From Catellatospora methionotrophica (GTDB lineage Bacteria; Actinomycetota; Actinomycetes; Mycobacteriales; Micromonosporaceae): a stretch of DNA of 64,000 nt. The notes beneath the pieces are model-generated. The model had not been told where the DNA came from. It did not search any database and worked only from the letters and a program-made list of their open reading frames with translations. Every line of letters begins with the position of its first letter. Positions within the stretch are counted from its first letter, which is position 1. The DNA is taken from positions 1-64,000 of the forward strand of contig NZ_JAAOTJ010000023.1 of the NCBI RefSeq assembly GCF_011297335.1, in the 5' to 3' direction. Positions 52,619-63,500 of this stretch are shown here, piece after piece. A program made the translations under genes and the position numbers.

Positions 52619-55600
52619 ATGGACGCCCCACTGACGGCAGCCCCGGCCCACCGGACCGGCGACGACCTGCCTTCGCTGTTGCACCACCTCGTCGCGCACC
52701 AGGCCGCGGCGACCCCCGACGCCATCGCGGCCGCCGACGGCGTGCGCACGATGACCTACCGGGAGCTCGACCGCCGGGCCAACCGGCTCGCCCACCTGCT
52801 GCGTGACCGCGGAGTCGGTCCCGAAAGCCTGGTCGGGGTATGCCTGGAGCGCGGGTTCGACCTGGTCACGGCCCTGCTCGGAGTGTGGCGGGCCGGCGGC
52901 GCGTACGTGCCGCTGGACCCGTCACACCCCGTGGACCGCCGCGCCTGGATCCTGGCCGACACCGGCGCGCGGATCCTGCTGACCGAGCGCGGCATCGAGC
53001 CCGGCACCGCGGTCGACACGATCCTGCTCGACGACACCGACGCCCTGCACGGCCAGCCGGAGTACGACCCGCAGGTCGAGGTCAGCCCGGACGCCCCCGC
53101 GTACGCCATCTACACCTCCGGTTCCACCGGCCGCCCCAAGGGCGTCGTCATCACCCACGCGGGCATCGCCAACCGCGTCGCCTGGACCGTGCGCCGCCAC
53201 GGCCTCGGCGCGGGCGACCGCGTCATCCAGAAGACGTCGATCAGCTTCGACGCCGCGGGCTGGGAGTTCTTCGGCCCGCTGAGCAGCGGCGGCACCATCG
53301 TGCTGGCCCCCGAGGGCGCCGAGCGCGACCCGGGCCTGCTGGTCGCCGCGATCGCCGAGCACGGCGTCACCGTGCTGCAGGGCGTGCCCTCGGTGCTGCG
53401 CCTGCTGGCCGACGAGCCCGGCTGGGCGGCCTGTGCCAGCCTGCGGCTGGTCTTCTCGGCCGGTGAGCCGCTGCACGCCGAACTCGCCACCCGCCTGCGC
53501 GGCCCGCACGCGCTGACCGTGTGGAACACCTACGGCCCCACCGAGTGCTCCATCGACGTCAGCGCGTTCGAGGTCGACCCGGCGCTGGCCGCGGGCCCGA
53601 TCCCGATCGGCCGCCCGATCGACGGCACCCGCCTGCTGGTGCTCGACGACGAGGGCGACCCGGTGCCCGTCGGCATGGCCGGGGAACTGCACGTGGGCGG
53701 CGTCGCGCTGGCCCGCGGCTACCTGGGCCGCGCCGACGCGACCGCCGAGCGGTTCGTGCCCGACCCGTACGGCCCGGCCGGCGGCCGCCTCTACCGCACC
53801 GGTGACCAGGTGCGCTGGCGCGCCGACGGGGTGCTGGAATACCTGGGCCGCATCGACGACCAGGTAAAGATCAACGGTGTCCGGATCGAGCCCGCCGAGA
53901 TCGAGGCGACCCTGGTCGGCCACGACAGCGTGCAGTCGGCGACCGTCACCTCCTACACCGACGCCAGCGGCGCCAAGCGGCTGGCCGCCTACGTCGTCAA
54001 GCGCTCCGAACTGGACAGCACCGGACTGCGCGACTTCCTCGCCACCCGGCTGCCCGAAGCCCTGATCCCGACCGCGCTGCGATTCCTGGAGACGCTGCCG
54101 CTGACCCCCAGCGGCAAGGTCGACCGCAAGGCGCTGCCGCCGATCGACGAGCCGGTCCGCCGCGCGTTCGTCGCCCCGCGCACCCCGTCCGAACAGGCCG
54201 TCGCCCAGGTGTGGCAGGACCTGCTCGGGGTGGCGACCGTCGGCGTGCACGACGACTTCTTCGAGCTGGGCGGCTCCTCGCTGGTGCTGACCCGGCTCGC
54301 CAACCGCCTCAACGCGCACTCCGGCGGCCGTATCGCGCTGCGCAAGCTGTTCCGCGCCGCGACCGTGCAGGCCCAGGCGCAGCTGCTCGACGACAGCACC
54401 GAACCCGAGACCCGCCCCCTGGCCCCGGTCGAGCGCGGCGACGGCCTGCCGCTGTCGTTCGGCCAGCACCGGCTGTGGTTCCTCGACCGGATGCACCCCG
54501 GCAGCCCCGAGTGGGTGTCGCCGCTGTTCCTGCGCCTTCCCGCCGACACCTCGGCCGCCACCGTGCACGAGGCGCTGCGCCTGCTGGAGCAGCGGCACGA
54601 GGCCCTGCGCACCCGCTACGTCACCCGCGGCGGCGAACCCCGCCAGGTCATCGTGGAGGCCGGCGAGGTCGAGCTGCGCGTCGAGGACGCCACCCCGGAC
54701 CAGGTCACCGGCCTGTTCGGCGAGCAGTTCCGGCGCGGCTTCGACCTGGCTGACGGCCCGCTGTGGCGCGCCATGCTGGTGCGCCTGCCCGCCGCCGAGC
54801 ACGTCCTGCTGGTCACCCTGCACCACATCGCCTCCGACGGCTGGACCACCGTGCTGCTGGAGCGCGACCTGCGCGAACTGTGCACCGCCCTGGCGCAGGG
54901 CCGCCCGGCCCGCCTGCCGGACCTGCCCGTGCAGTACGCCGACTACGCCGTCTGGCAGCGCGCCGAACTCACCGACGAGCTCATCGCCCAGGACCTCACG
55001 TTCTGGCGGCAAAACCTCGCCGATCTCACCCCGCTGGACCTGCCCCTCGACCGGCCCCGGCCGGCCGAGCGCGACAGCCGCGGCTCCGGTGTGCGCGTCA
55101 CGATCCGTCCCGCACTGGCCGCCGCCGTCACCGAGCTGGGCCGGGCCGAGGGCGCGACCCCGTTCATGACGCTGCTCGCCGGGTTCGCCACCACCCTGGC
55201 CCGCCAGGCCGGGCAGTGGGACGTGCCCGTCGGCACGCCGGTCGCCGGGCGGGTGCGCCCCGAGATCGAGAACGTGGCCGGGTTCTTCCTCAACTCGCTC
55301 GTGCTGCGCAACACGCTGACCCCGGAGCTGACCTTCACCGACGCGGTCCGGCTCGCCAAGCAGACCTGCACCGAGGCGTTCGCGCACTCCAGCGTGCCGT
55401 TCGAGCGGCTGGTCGACGAGCTCGCCCCCGAGCGCGACCTGTCCCGCACCCCGCTCTACCAGGTCGCCTTCGACCTGCAGGACGAGGGCGGCACCAGCGT
55501 CGTGGCGAGCGACGGCCTGGCCATGGACGCCTTCCAGCGCGCCTGGCAGGTCGCCAAGACCGACCTGACCCTGTTCATGTGGCGGCGTGAGGACGGCAGC

Positions 55601-57589
55601 CTGGAGGCGGCCTTCGAGTACGCCACCGCGATCTTCGACCCGGGCACCGTGCAGCTGCTCGCCGACCGGTTCGTACGCCTGCTGGAGCAGGCCGTCGCCG
55701 CCCCGGCGACCCCGCTCGGCGAACTCGACCTGATCACCGCCGAGGAACGCCACCGCCTGCTGGTCACCTACAACGACGCGGCCGTGCTGCGGACCAGCGA
55801 CAGCGTGCTCGACCTGTTCGAGGCGCGCGCCGCGGCCCGGCCCAAGGCTGTCGCGGTCGCCACCGACACCGGCGACATCAGCTACGCCGAACTCGACGCC
55901 ATGGCCGACCAGATCGCGCACCAGCTGCGCGCCATGGGAGCCGGGCCGGGCTCGGTGGTGGCGGTGCTGCTGGACCGCTCCGCGTCGCTGCCCGCCGCGA
56001 TGCTCGGCGCATGGAAGGCCGGCGCGGCATACCTGCCGGTCGACCCGACCTACCCGGTCGAGCGGGTCGCGCACATGCTGTCGATCGCCGGTGCCCGCAC
56101 CGTGGTCACCCAGGCCGCGTACGCCGACCGGTTCGACGTGCCGATGCTGCTCGTCGACACGCACGCCCTCATGATCGCGGCGTCGCCGGCCAAGCCGCTG
56201 CGCCGCGACACCGAGCCCGACGAGCTGGCATACGTCATCTTCACGTCCGGTTCGACCGGGCTGCCCAAGGGCGTCATGGTCACCCATCGGGGCCTGGCCA
56301 ACCACGTGGTCTGGGCGGCGCAGGAACTCGCGACCAAGGGCACCGGCGGCGCGCCGCTGTTCTCCTCGACCGCGTTCGACCTGGTCGTGCCGAACCTGTG
56401 GGGTCCGCTGGTGACCGGGCAGGCGGTGCGGATGCTGCCCGCCGACGTCGAGGTCACCCAGCTCGGCAAGCTGCTGTCGGAGGCCGGACCGTACAGCTTC
56501 ATCAAGCTGACCCCCGGCCACCTGGAACTGCTCGGCCACCAGCTCGACGACGAGCAGGCCGCCGCGCTCGCCCCGATCATCGTCGTGGCGGGCGAGGGCC
56601 TGCCCGGCGCGCTGGCAACCCGCTGGCTGGACCTGCTCGGACCGGGCGGCCTGGTCAACGAGTACGGCCCGACCGAGGCGTCCGTCGGCACCTGCATCTA
56701 CCCGATCAACGTCGCGCAGGACGGCGTCGAGGTGGTGCCGATCGGCTACCCGCTGCCGAACATGGCCATGCACGTGCTCGACGCCGGGCTGCGGCTGCTG
56801 CCCGACGGTGTCATCGGCGAGCTGTACGTCGGCGGCACCGGCGTGGCCCGCGGCTACGCCGGGCGGCCCGACCTGACCGCCGAGCGTTTCCTGCCCGACC
56901 CGTTCGCCGCCGACGGCACGCGCCTGTACCGCACCGGTGACCTGGCCCGGCGTCTACCGGGCGGGGCCGTGGAGTTCCTCGGCCGCATCGACGACCAGGT
57001 GAAGATCCGGGGCTACCGGATCGAGCTGGGCGAGATCAAGGCCGTCATCGACGCCCACCCGGGCGTGCGCAGCAGCGCCGTCGTGGTCGACAAGCGCCCC
57101 AACGGCGACAAGCGCCTGGTCGCGTACGTCGTCGGCGACGACCTTGCCGCACTGGCCGAGCACTGCGCCACCCGGCTGCCCGACTACATGATGCCCAGTG
57201 CGTTCGTGCCGCTGGAGCACCTGCCGCTCAACGCCAACGGCAAGGTCGACCGCGGCGCGCTGCCCGACCCGGACAGCGCCACCGCCCCCGAGGGCGGCGA
57301 ACCGCCGACCACCCTGGCCCAGCAGCGCATCGCCGGCATCTGGACGGAACTGCTCGGCACGCCGGTCCACGGCGTACGGCAGAACTTCTTCGCCCTGGGC
57401 GGCCACTCCATCCTCGCCGTGCGGCTGGTGTCGCGCCTGCAGGAGGAGTTCGACCTGGACCTGTCCATCCGGCTCATCTTCGAGCGGCCCACCGTCGCCG
57501 GCCTGGCCGAAGCGATCGAGGACCGCATCTGGGCGGAGGAGTCCGCCCCCACCGCAGCGCAGACGTCGTTGAAGGAGCTTTCGGCATGA
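52619..57589 (+). CDS. NRPS 1: A-PCP-C-A-PCP
   Basis: A 1656-aa peptide synthetase. A1 (about 20-520, YTSGSTGRPKG from 165), PCP1 (S554 in LGGSS), C (about 615-1040, HHIASDG from 735), A2 (about 1060-1560, FTSGSTGLPKG near 1207) and PCP2 (S1597 in LGGHS). It starts with an A domain, so it initiates the chain and needs the free C domain for any N-acylation. Read by eye, the A1 pocket is D-A-W-Q-F-A-T-I-D-K, close to the glutamine code DAWQFGLIDK; A2 is D-L-P-K-V-A-E-V-G-K, recalling Asp/Asn codes (DLTK..) without matching, and could be the diaminopropionate site. Both are inference. Its stop overlaps the next gene (ATGA). Confidence 0.93.
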   Translation: MDAPLTAAPAHRTGDDLPSLLHHLVAHQAAATPDAIAAADGVRTMTYRELDRRANRLAHLLRDRGVGPESLVGVCLERGFDLVTALLGVWRAGGAYVPLDPSHPVDRRAWILADTGARILLTERGIEPGTAVDTILLDDTDALHGQPEYDPQVEVSPDAPAYAIYTSGSTGRPKGVVITHAGIANRVAWTVRRHGLGAGDRVIQKTSISFDAAGWEFFGPLSSGGTIVLAPEGAERDPGLLVAAIAEHGVTVLQGVPSVLRLLADEPGWAACASLRLVFSAGEPLHAELATRLRGPHALTVWNTYGPTECSIDVSAFEVDPALAAGPIPIGRPIDGTRLLVLDDEGDPVPVGMAGELHVGGVALARGYLGRADATAERFVPDPYGPAGGRLYRTGDQVRWRADGVLEYLGRIDDQVKINGVRIEPAEIEATLVGHDSVQSATVTSYTDASGAKRLAAYVVKRSELDSTGLRDFLATRLPEALIPTALRFLETLPLTPSGKVDRKALPPIDEPVRRAFVAPRTPSEQAVAQVWQDLLGVATVGVHDDFFELGGSSLVLTRLANRLNAHSGGRIALRKLFRAATVQAQAQLLDDSTEPETRPLAPVERGDGLPLSFGQHRLWFLDRMHPGSPEWVSPLFLRLPADTSAATVHEALRLLEQRHEALRTRYVTRGGEPRQVIVEAGEVELRVEDATPDQVTGLFGEQFRRGFDLADGPLWRAMLVRLPAAEHVLLVTLHHIASDGWTTVLLERDLRELCTALAQGRPARLPDLPVQYADYAVWQRAELTDELIAQDLTFWRQNLADLTPLDLPLDRPRPAERDSRGSGVRVTIRPALAAAVTELGRAEGATPFMTLLAGFATTLARQAGQWDVPVGTPVAGRVRPEIENVAGFFLNSLVLRNTLTPELTFTDAVRLAKQTCTEAFAHSSVPFERLVDELAPERDLSRTPLYQVAFDLQDEGGTSVVASDGLAMDAFQRAWQVAKTDLTLFMWRREDGSLEAAFEYATAIFDPGTVQLLADRFVRLLEQAVAAPATPLGELDLITAEERHRLLVTYNDAAVLRTSDSVLDLFEARAAARPKAVAVATDTGDISYAELDAMADQIAHQLRAMGAGPGSVVAVLLDRSASLPAAMLGAWKAGAAYLPVDPTYPVERVAHMLSIAGARTVVTQAAYADRFDVPMLLVDTHALMIAASPAKPLRRDTEPDELAYVIFTSGSTGLPKGVMVTHRGLANHVVWAAQELATKGTGGAPLFSSTAFDLVVPNLWGPLVTGQAVRMLPADVEVTQLGKLLSEAGPYSFIKLTPGHLELLGHQLDDEQAAALAPIIVVAGEGLPGALATRWLDLLGPGGLVNEYGPTEASVGTCIYPINVAQDGVEVVPIGYPLPNMAMHVLDAGLRLLPDGVIGELYVGGTGVARGYAGRPDLTAERFLPDPFAADGTRLYRTGDLARRLPGGAVEFLGRIDDQVKIRGYRIELGEIKAVIDAHPGVRSSAVVVDKRPNGDKRLVAYVVGDDLAALAEHCATRLPDYMMPSAFVPLEHLPLNANGKVDRGALPDPDSATAPEGGEPPTTLAQQRIAGIWTELLGTPVHGVRQNFFALGGHSILAVRLVSRLQEEFDLDLSIRLIFERPTVAGLAEAIEDRIWAEESAPTAAQTSLKELSA

Positions 57590-60500
57590 CCAGCACCGCG
57601 TACGAGGCGCAGTCCCGCGAGGAGCTGATCCGCCGCCGCCTGGCCGGGTCGGCCGGGACCCGCCGCACGCGCATCCCCGCCGCGGACCGGACCCGCCCGC
57701 TGCCGCTGTCGTTCGGGCAGCAGCAGATGTGGTTCCTGAACCGGCTGGAGCCCGACAGCGCCGAGTACCTGGTGCCGGTCGCCCTGCGGCTGACCGGCCC
57801 GGTCGACGAGGCCGCCCTCGCGGCGGCCTGGCAGCAGGTCATCGCCCGGCACGAGGTGCTGCGCACCCGCTACGAGCTGGTCGACGACGAGCCGGTGCAG
57901 GTCGTCGACGCCCCGCGCGACGGCGCGCTGACCGTCACCGACCTGACCGGCCTGGCCGCCGACGAGCGCGAGCAGCGCGCCGCCGCACTCGTCGACACCG
58001 AGACCGTCACCGGGTTCGACCTGGAGCGGCAGTGGCCGGTGCGCGGGCACCTGATCCGGCTGTCGGACGGCGACCGCATCCTGGTCACCACGTTCCACCA
58101 CATCGCCTGCGACGCCTGGTCGACCGAGGTGTTCGTCCGCGAGCTGGGCGCCCTGTACGCGGGCGCCCCGCTGGCCGAGCCGCAGGTCCAGTACGCCGAC
58201 TTCGCCGCCTGGCAGCGCGCCCGGCTCGGCGGCGACATCCTGGACCGCCAGCTCGCCTACTGGCGGACCCAGCTCGCCGACCTTGAGCCGCTGGAACTGC
58301 CGACCGACCGGGCCCGCCCGGCCCGGCGCGACTGGCGCGGCGGCTCGGTCCCGATCGTGCTGCCCGCCGACCTGGCCGCCGGGGTGCGCAAACTCGCCGC
58401 CGAGGCCGATACCACCGTGTTCGTCACCCTGATGGCCGCCTACCAGGCGCTGCTGTCGCGCTACACCGGCAAGGCCGACGTCGCCGTGGGCACCGTCGTG
58501 TCCGGACGCAACCGGCCCGAGCTGCAGCAGCTGCTGGGGTACGGCATCAACAGCCTGGTCATCCGCTCCCAGTGGGACGACGACCCGGACTTCACGACGC
58601 TGCTCGGCCGGGTCCGGGGCACGGTGCTGGACGCCTTCGACCACCAGGACACCCCGTTCGCGAAGCTGGTCGACGAGCTGCAGCCCGACCGGGACATGTC
58701 CCGCAGCCCGCTCTACCAGACCGTGTTCACCATGCACGAGGAGCGCACCGCCGGTGACGGCACCGTCGGCATCACCCCGGTGCCGATCCGCTGGCAGGTG
58801 TCCAAGGTCGACCTCACCCTGCACGTCGAGGACCGCCTCGATGGCGGCCTGGCCGGGCGGTTCGAGTACGCCACCGCGCTGTTCGACGCGCGGACCGTGC
58901 AGCGCTTCGCCGCGCACCTGATCCGGCTGCTGGAGCACGTGGTCGCTGACCCGTCCGCCCGGGTCGGCGACCTCGGCCTGCTCGACGCCGCCGAGACCGC
59001 GCTCGTCACCCCCGCGCCGCTGACCGCCGCCACCCCGCAGGACTACCGCACCCTGCAGGAGCTGTTCGAGACCCAGGTCACGGCCACGCCCGACGCCGTC
59101 GCGGTGACCTCAGGGACCGTGTCGCTGACCTACGCGCAGCTCAACGCCAAGGCCAACCAGCTCGCCCACCACCTGCGCGGACTGGGTGCGGGGCCGGGTG
59201 TCCTGGTCGGAGTCTGCCTCGACCGGGGAGCCGAGCTGGTCCCGGCGCTGCTGGGCGTGCTCAAGTCCGGTGCGGCGTACCTGCCGCTGGACCCGTCCGT
59301 GCCCGCCGACCGCATCGCGTACATGCTCGACGACGCGGCCGCCGCACACGTGGTCACCGACGTCGAGCACCGCGCGCTGCTCGACGGCTTCACCGGCCAC
59401 GCCGTGCTCGTCGACACCGACGCCCCCGAGCTGGCCGCCCAGCCTGACACCGACCCCGAGCTGCGCAACACCGCCGACGACCTGATCTACGTGATCTACA
59501 CGTCGGGTTCGACGGGCCGCCCCAAGGGCGTCGCGCTGACTCACGCCAACGTGCACCGCCTGTTCACCGTGACCGCCGAGCTGCCCGAGTTCTCCTTCGG
59601 GACGTCGGACGTGTGGACGCTGTTCCACTCGTACGCGTTCGACTTCTCGGTCTGGGAGCTGTGGGGTCCGCTGCTGTATGGCGGCCGCCTGGTCGTCGTG
59701 CCGTTCGATGTCGCCCGCTCGCCGGAGGACTTCCTCCAGCTGCTGGTCGACGAGCAGGTCACCGTGCTGAACCAGACCCCGTCGGCGTTCCGTGCCCTGG
59801 TCGCGGCCGCCGCGTCCGGTGACCCCTGGGTCGACCGGCTCGCCCTGCGGGCCGTCGTGTTCGGCGGGGAGAAGCTGGAACTGGCCGACCTCACCCCGTG
59901 GGTCGACCGCGTCGGCCTGCACGGTCCCGTGCTGGTCAACATGTACGGCATCACCGAGACCACGGTGCACACCACGTTCCGGCCGATCAACGGCGCGGAC
60001 ATGCGCGTGCTCGGCGCGTCCCCGGTCGGCGGTCCGCTCGACGACCTGTCGGTGTACCTGCTCGACCAGCACGGCCACCCGGTCCCGATCGGGGTTCCCG
60101 GCGAGATCCACGTCGGCGGCCCCGGCGTGGCCCGCGGCTACCTCAACCGCCCCGAGCTGACCGCGCAGCGGTTCGTCCCGGACCCGTACGGTCCCGCCGG
60201 ATCGCGGCTCTACCGGTCCGGTGACCTCGCCAAGCGCCTGGCCGACGGCAGTCTGGAGTTCCTGGGCCGCATCGACGACCAGGTCAAGATCCGCGGCTAC
60301 CGGATCGAGCTGGGCGAGATCCAGGCCGCGCTGAACGCCGTGCCCGGCATCCGCGAGGCTGTCGTCATCGTGCGCGAGGACACCCCCGGCGACAAGCGCC
60401 TGGTCGGCTACGCCGTGCCCGACGGCGAGGAGCAGCTGCCCTCCCCGGTGCAGATCCGCGCCCTGATGGGCCGGACCCTGCCCGACTACATGGTGCCGAC

Positions 60501-63500
60501 CGCGTTCCTGGCCCTGCCGCGCCTGCCGCTGACCGCCAACGGCAAACTCGACCGCAAGGCCCTGCCCTCACCCGACCGTGCCACCATCGTCAGCGGCGCC
60601 GACTACGTCGCCCCGCGCACGCCCGCCGAGCAGCGCATGGCCGACGTCTGGCAGCAGGTCCTCAAGACCGAGCGCGTCGGCGTCCAGGACGGCTTCTTCG
60701 ACCTGGGCGGCGACTCGATCCGCGCCGTCGCGCTGGTCGGCGCGCTGCGCCAGGAGGGCTTCGACGTCGCCGTGCGCGACGTGTTCGAGCACCGCACCGT
60801 CGCCGCGCTCGCCGAGCACGTCACCGGCCGCCCCGCCCCCGAGCAGCAGCGCACGGTCGCGCCGTACGCGCTGATCTCCGAACTGGACCGGGGCAAGCTG
60901 CCGGCCGGGATCGTCGACGCGTACCCGCTGTCGCAGGTCCAGGCGGGCATGATCGTGGAGATGCTGACCGGGACCGGTCAGAACAACTACCACAACGTCA
61001 CCTCGTTCCGGATCGTCGACGCCGACCCGGTCGACGCCGACGCTCTCGCCGGGGCCGCCGCGACCGTCGTGGCCCGCCACGACGTGCTGCGCACCGGCTT
61101 CGACCTGATCTCGTTCTCGCAGCCGCTGCAGCTCGTGCACGAGAGCGCCGTCATGGCCAGCGGCGTCACCGACCTCACCGGCCGCGACGCCGCTGGCATC
61201 GCCCAAGGCCTGCGGGCGTACGCCGCCAGCGAGCGCGCGACCCTGTTCGACCTCGCCGCGCCGACCCTGTTCCGGGTGCACGCGCACCAGGTCGACGGCG
61301 GCGCGTGGTGGCTGTCGGTCACCGAGTGCCACGCCATCCTCGAAGGCTGGAGCCTGCACTCGCTGCTCATGGAGCTGCTGGAGGTCTACCGCGCGCTACG
61401 CTCCGGCGGCGTCCCCGCCGAGCGTCCCGCCCAGCAGGTGCGCTACGCCGACTTCATCGCCGCCGAGCTGGCCGCGCTGGAGTCCGCCGACAGCCGCACC
61501 TACTGGCGTGACGTCGTCGCCGCGTACCCCCGCTTCGACGTGCCGACGGGCTGGGGCGACGACTCCGCGCCCGCCGAGATGTACGTGCAGCCCGCGCCCT
61601 ACCACGACCTCGACCACCAGCTCCGGGCGTTCGCGGCGAGCGCGAAGGTGTCGTTCAAGGCCGTCATGCTGGCCACCCACCTCAAGGTGCTCAGCCAGCT
61701 GACCGAGGCCGCGTCGTTCTCGGCGGGCCTGGTCTGCGACGCCCGCCCCGAACTGCTCGGCGCGGACAAGGTCTACGGCATGTACCTCAACACGCTGCCG
61801 TTCGGCTTCGACCGCACCGCCCGCACGTGGCGTGAGCTGGTGCAGCAGGTGTTCGCCGGTGAGGTGGCGCTGTGGCCGCACCGCCGGTTCCCGCTGCCCG
61901 CCGTGCAGCGCGAGGCCGGCGGCGAGCGCCTGATCGGCGTCTACTTCAACTACCAGGACTTCAACCAGGTCGACACGAACCTGGTCGACTACCAGGCCAG
62001 CATCGACGACAGCCCGACCGAGTTCCCGCTGACGGTCTCCAGCCGGGCCGGGGCGTTCATGCTCACCGCCAACTCGGCGCACCTGAGCCGCGACAACACC
62101 CGCCGCCTGGCGGCGATGTACCGGGCGGTGCTGGAGGAGATCGTCGCCGACCCGGACGGCGACGCCCAGCGGGTGCTGCTGCCCGCCGTCGACGCCACGG
62201 TCCTTGCCGAGCGCTCGTACGCGGTGCGGTCCGTGCCCGCGACCCGCTGCGTGCACGAGGTCTTCGAGGCCCAGGTCGCGGCGGCCCCGGACGCTCCGGC
62301 GGTCGAGTTCGACGGCCAGGTGCTGTCCTACGCGCAGCTCAACGCCAAGGCCAACCGGCTCGCGCACCACCTGCGCGGCCTGGGCGTGCGCCCGGAGACC
62401 TTGGTCGGGGTATGCCTCGACCGGGGCGCGGAGCTCGTCCCGGCGCTGCTGGGCGTGCTCAAGTCCGGCGGGGCGTACCTGCCGCTGGACTCGGCGCAGC
62501 CCGCCGAGCGGCTGGGCTTCATGCTGTCCGACGCCCAGGCGCCGGTCGTGGTGACCCAGTTCGCCCACGCGCACCTGTTCGACGGCTACCCCGGCACGCT
62601 GCTGTTCGTCGACGAGCAGACGTTCGAGACCGAGCCGGACACGAACCCGGTGACGGTGTCCACGCCCGACAACCTGATCTACGTCATCTACACGTCCGGT
62701 TCGACCGGCCGGCCCAAGGGCGTCAGCCTGTCGCACGCCAGCGTGCTGCGGCTGCTGCTGATCGCCGAGGAGCACTACGGCTTCGGCCCGTCCGACGTGT
62801 GGCCGCTGTTCCACTCGTACGCGTTCGACGTCTCCGTCTGGGAGCTGTGGGGTTCGCTGCTCTACGGCGGCAAGCTCGTCGTCGTCCCGCGCGAGGTCAC
62901 CCGGTCGCCGGAGGACTTCCTCGACCTGCTCGTCACGCACGGCGTCACGGTGCTCAACCAGACCCCGTCGGCGTTCCGGGGCCTGGTCGGCCTGGCCCGC
63001 GACGGCGACCCGCGCATCGACGCGCTGAAACTGCGCGCCGTGGTGTTCGCGGGGGAGAAGCTGGAGTTCGGCGAGCTGGCCCCGTGGACCGCGCGCCGCG
63101 GCTACGAGGCCCCGCGCCTGCTCAACATGTACGGCATCACCGAGACGACCGTGCACACCACCTTCTACCAGGTGCAGGCCGCCGACGTGGCGTCCGGCAC
63201 CGGCAACCCCGTCGGGCACCCGCTGGGCGACCTGACCGTGCACCTGTACGACCAGAACGGCCACCTGGTGCCGCTGGGCGTGCCCGGTGAGATCCACGTC
63301 GGCGGCCCCGGCGTTGCCCGCGGCTACCTGCACCGCCCGGAGCTGACCGCGAGCAAGTTCGTCCCGGACCCGTTCGGCCCGGCCGGTTCGCGCCTGTACC
63401 GCTCCGGTGACCTGGCCCGCCGCCTGCCCGACGGCAGCCTGGAGTTCCTGGGCCGCATCGACGACCAGGTCAAGATCCGCGGCTACCGCATCGAGCTCGG

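Noticed and set aside
52922-56773. 1283-codon minus-strand open frame opposite NRPS 1
   Set aside because: A typical antisense shadow of GC-rich code; composition is His/Arg/Gly/Val-biased and no motif is present, whereas the plus strand encodes intact NRPS domains.
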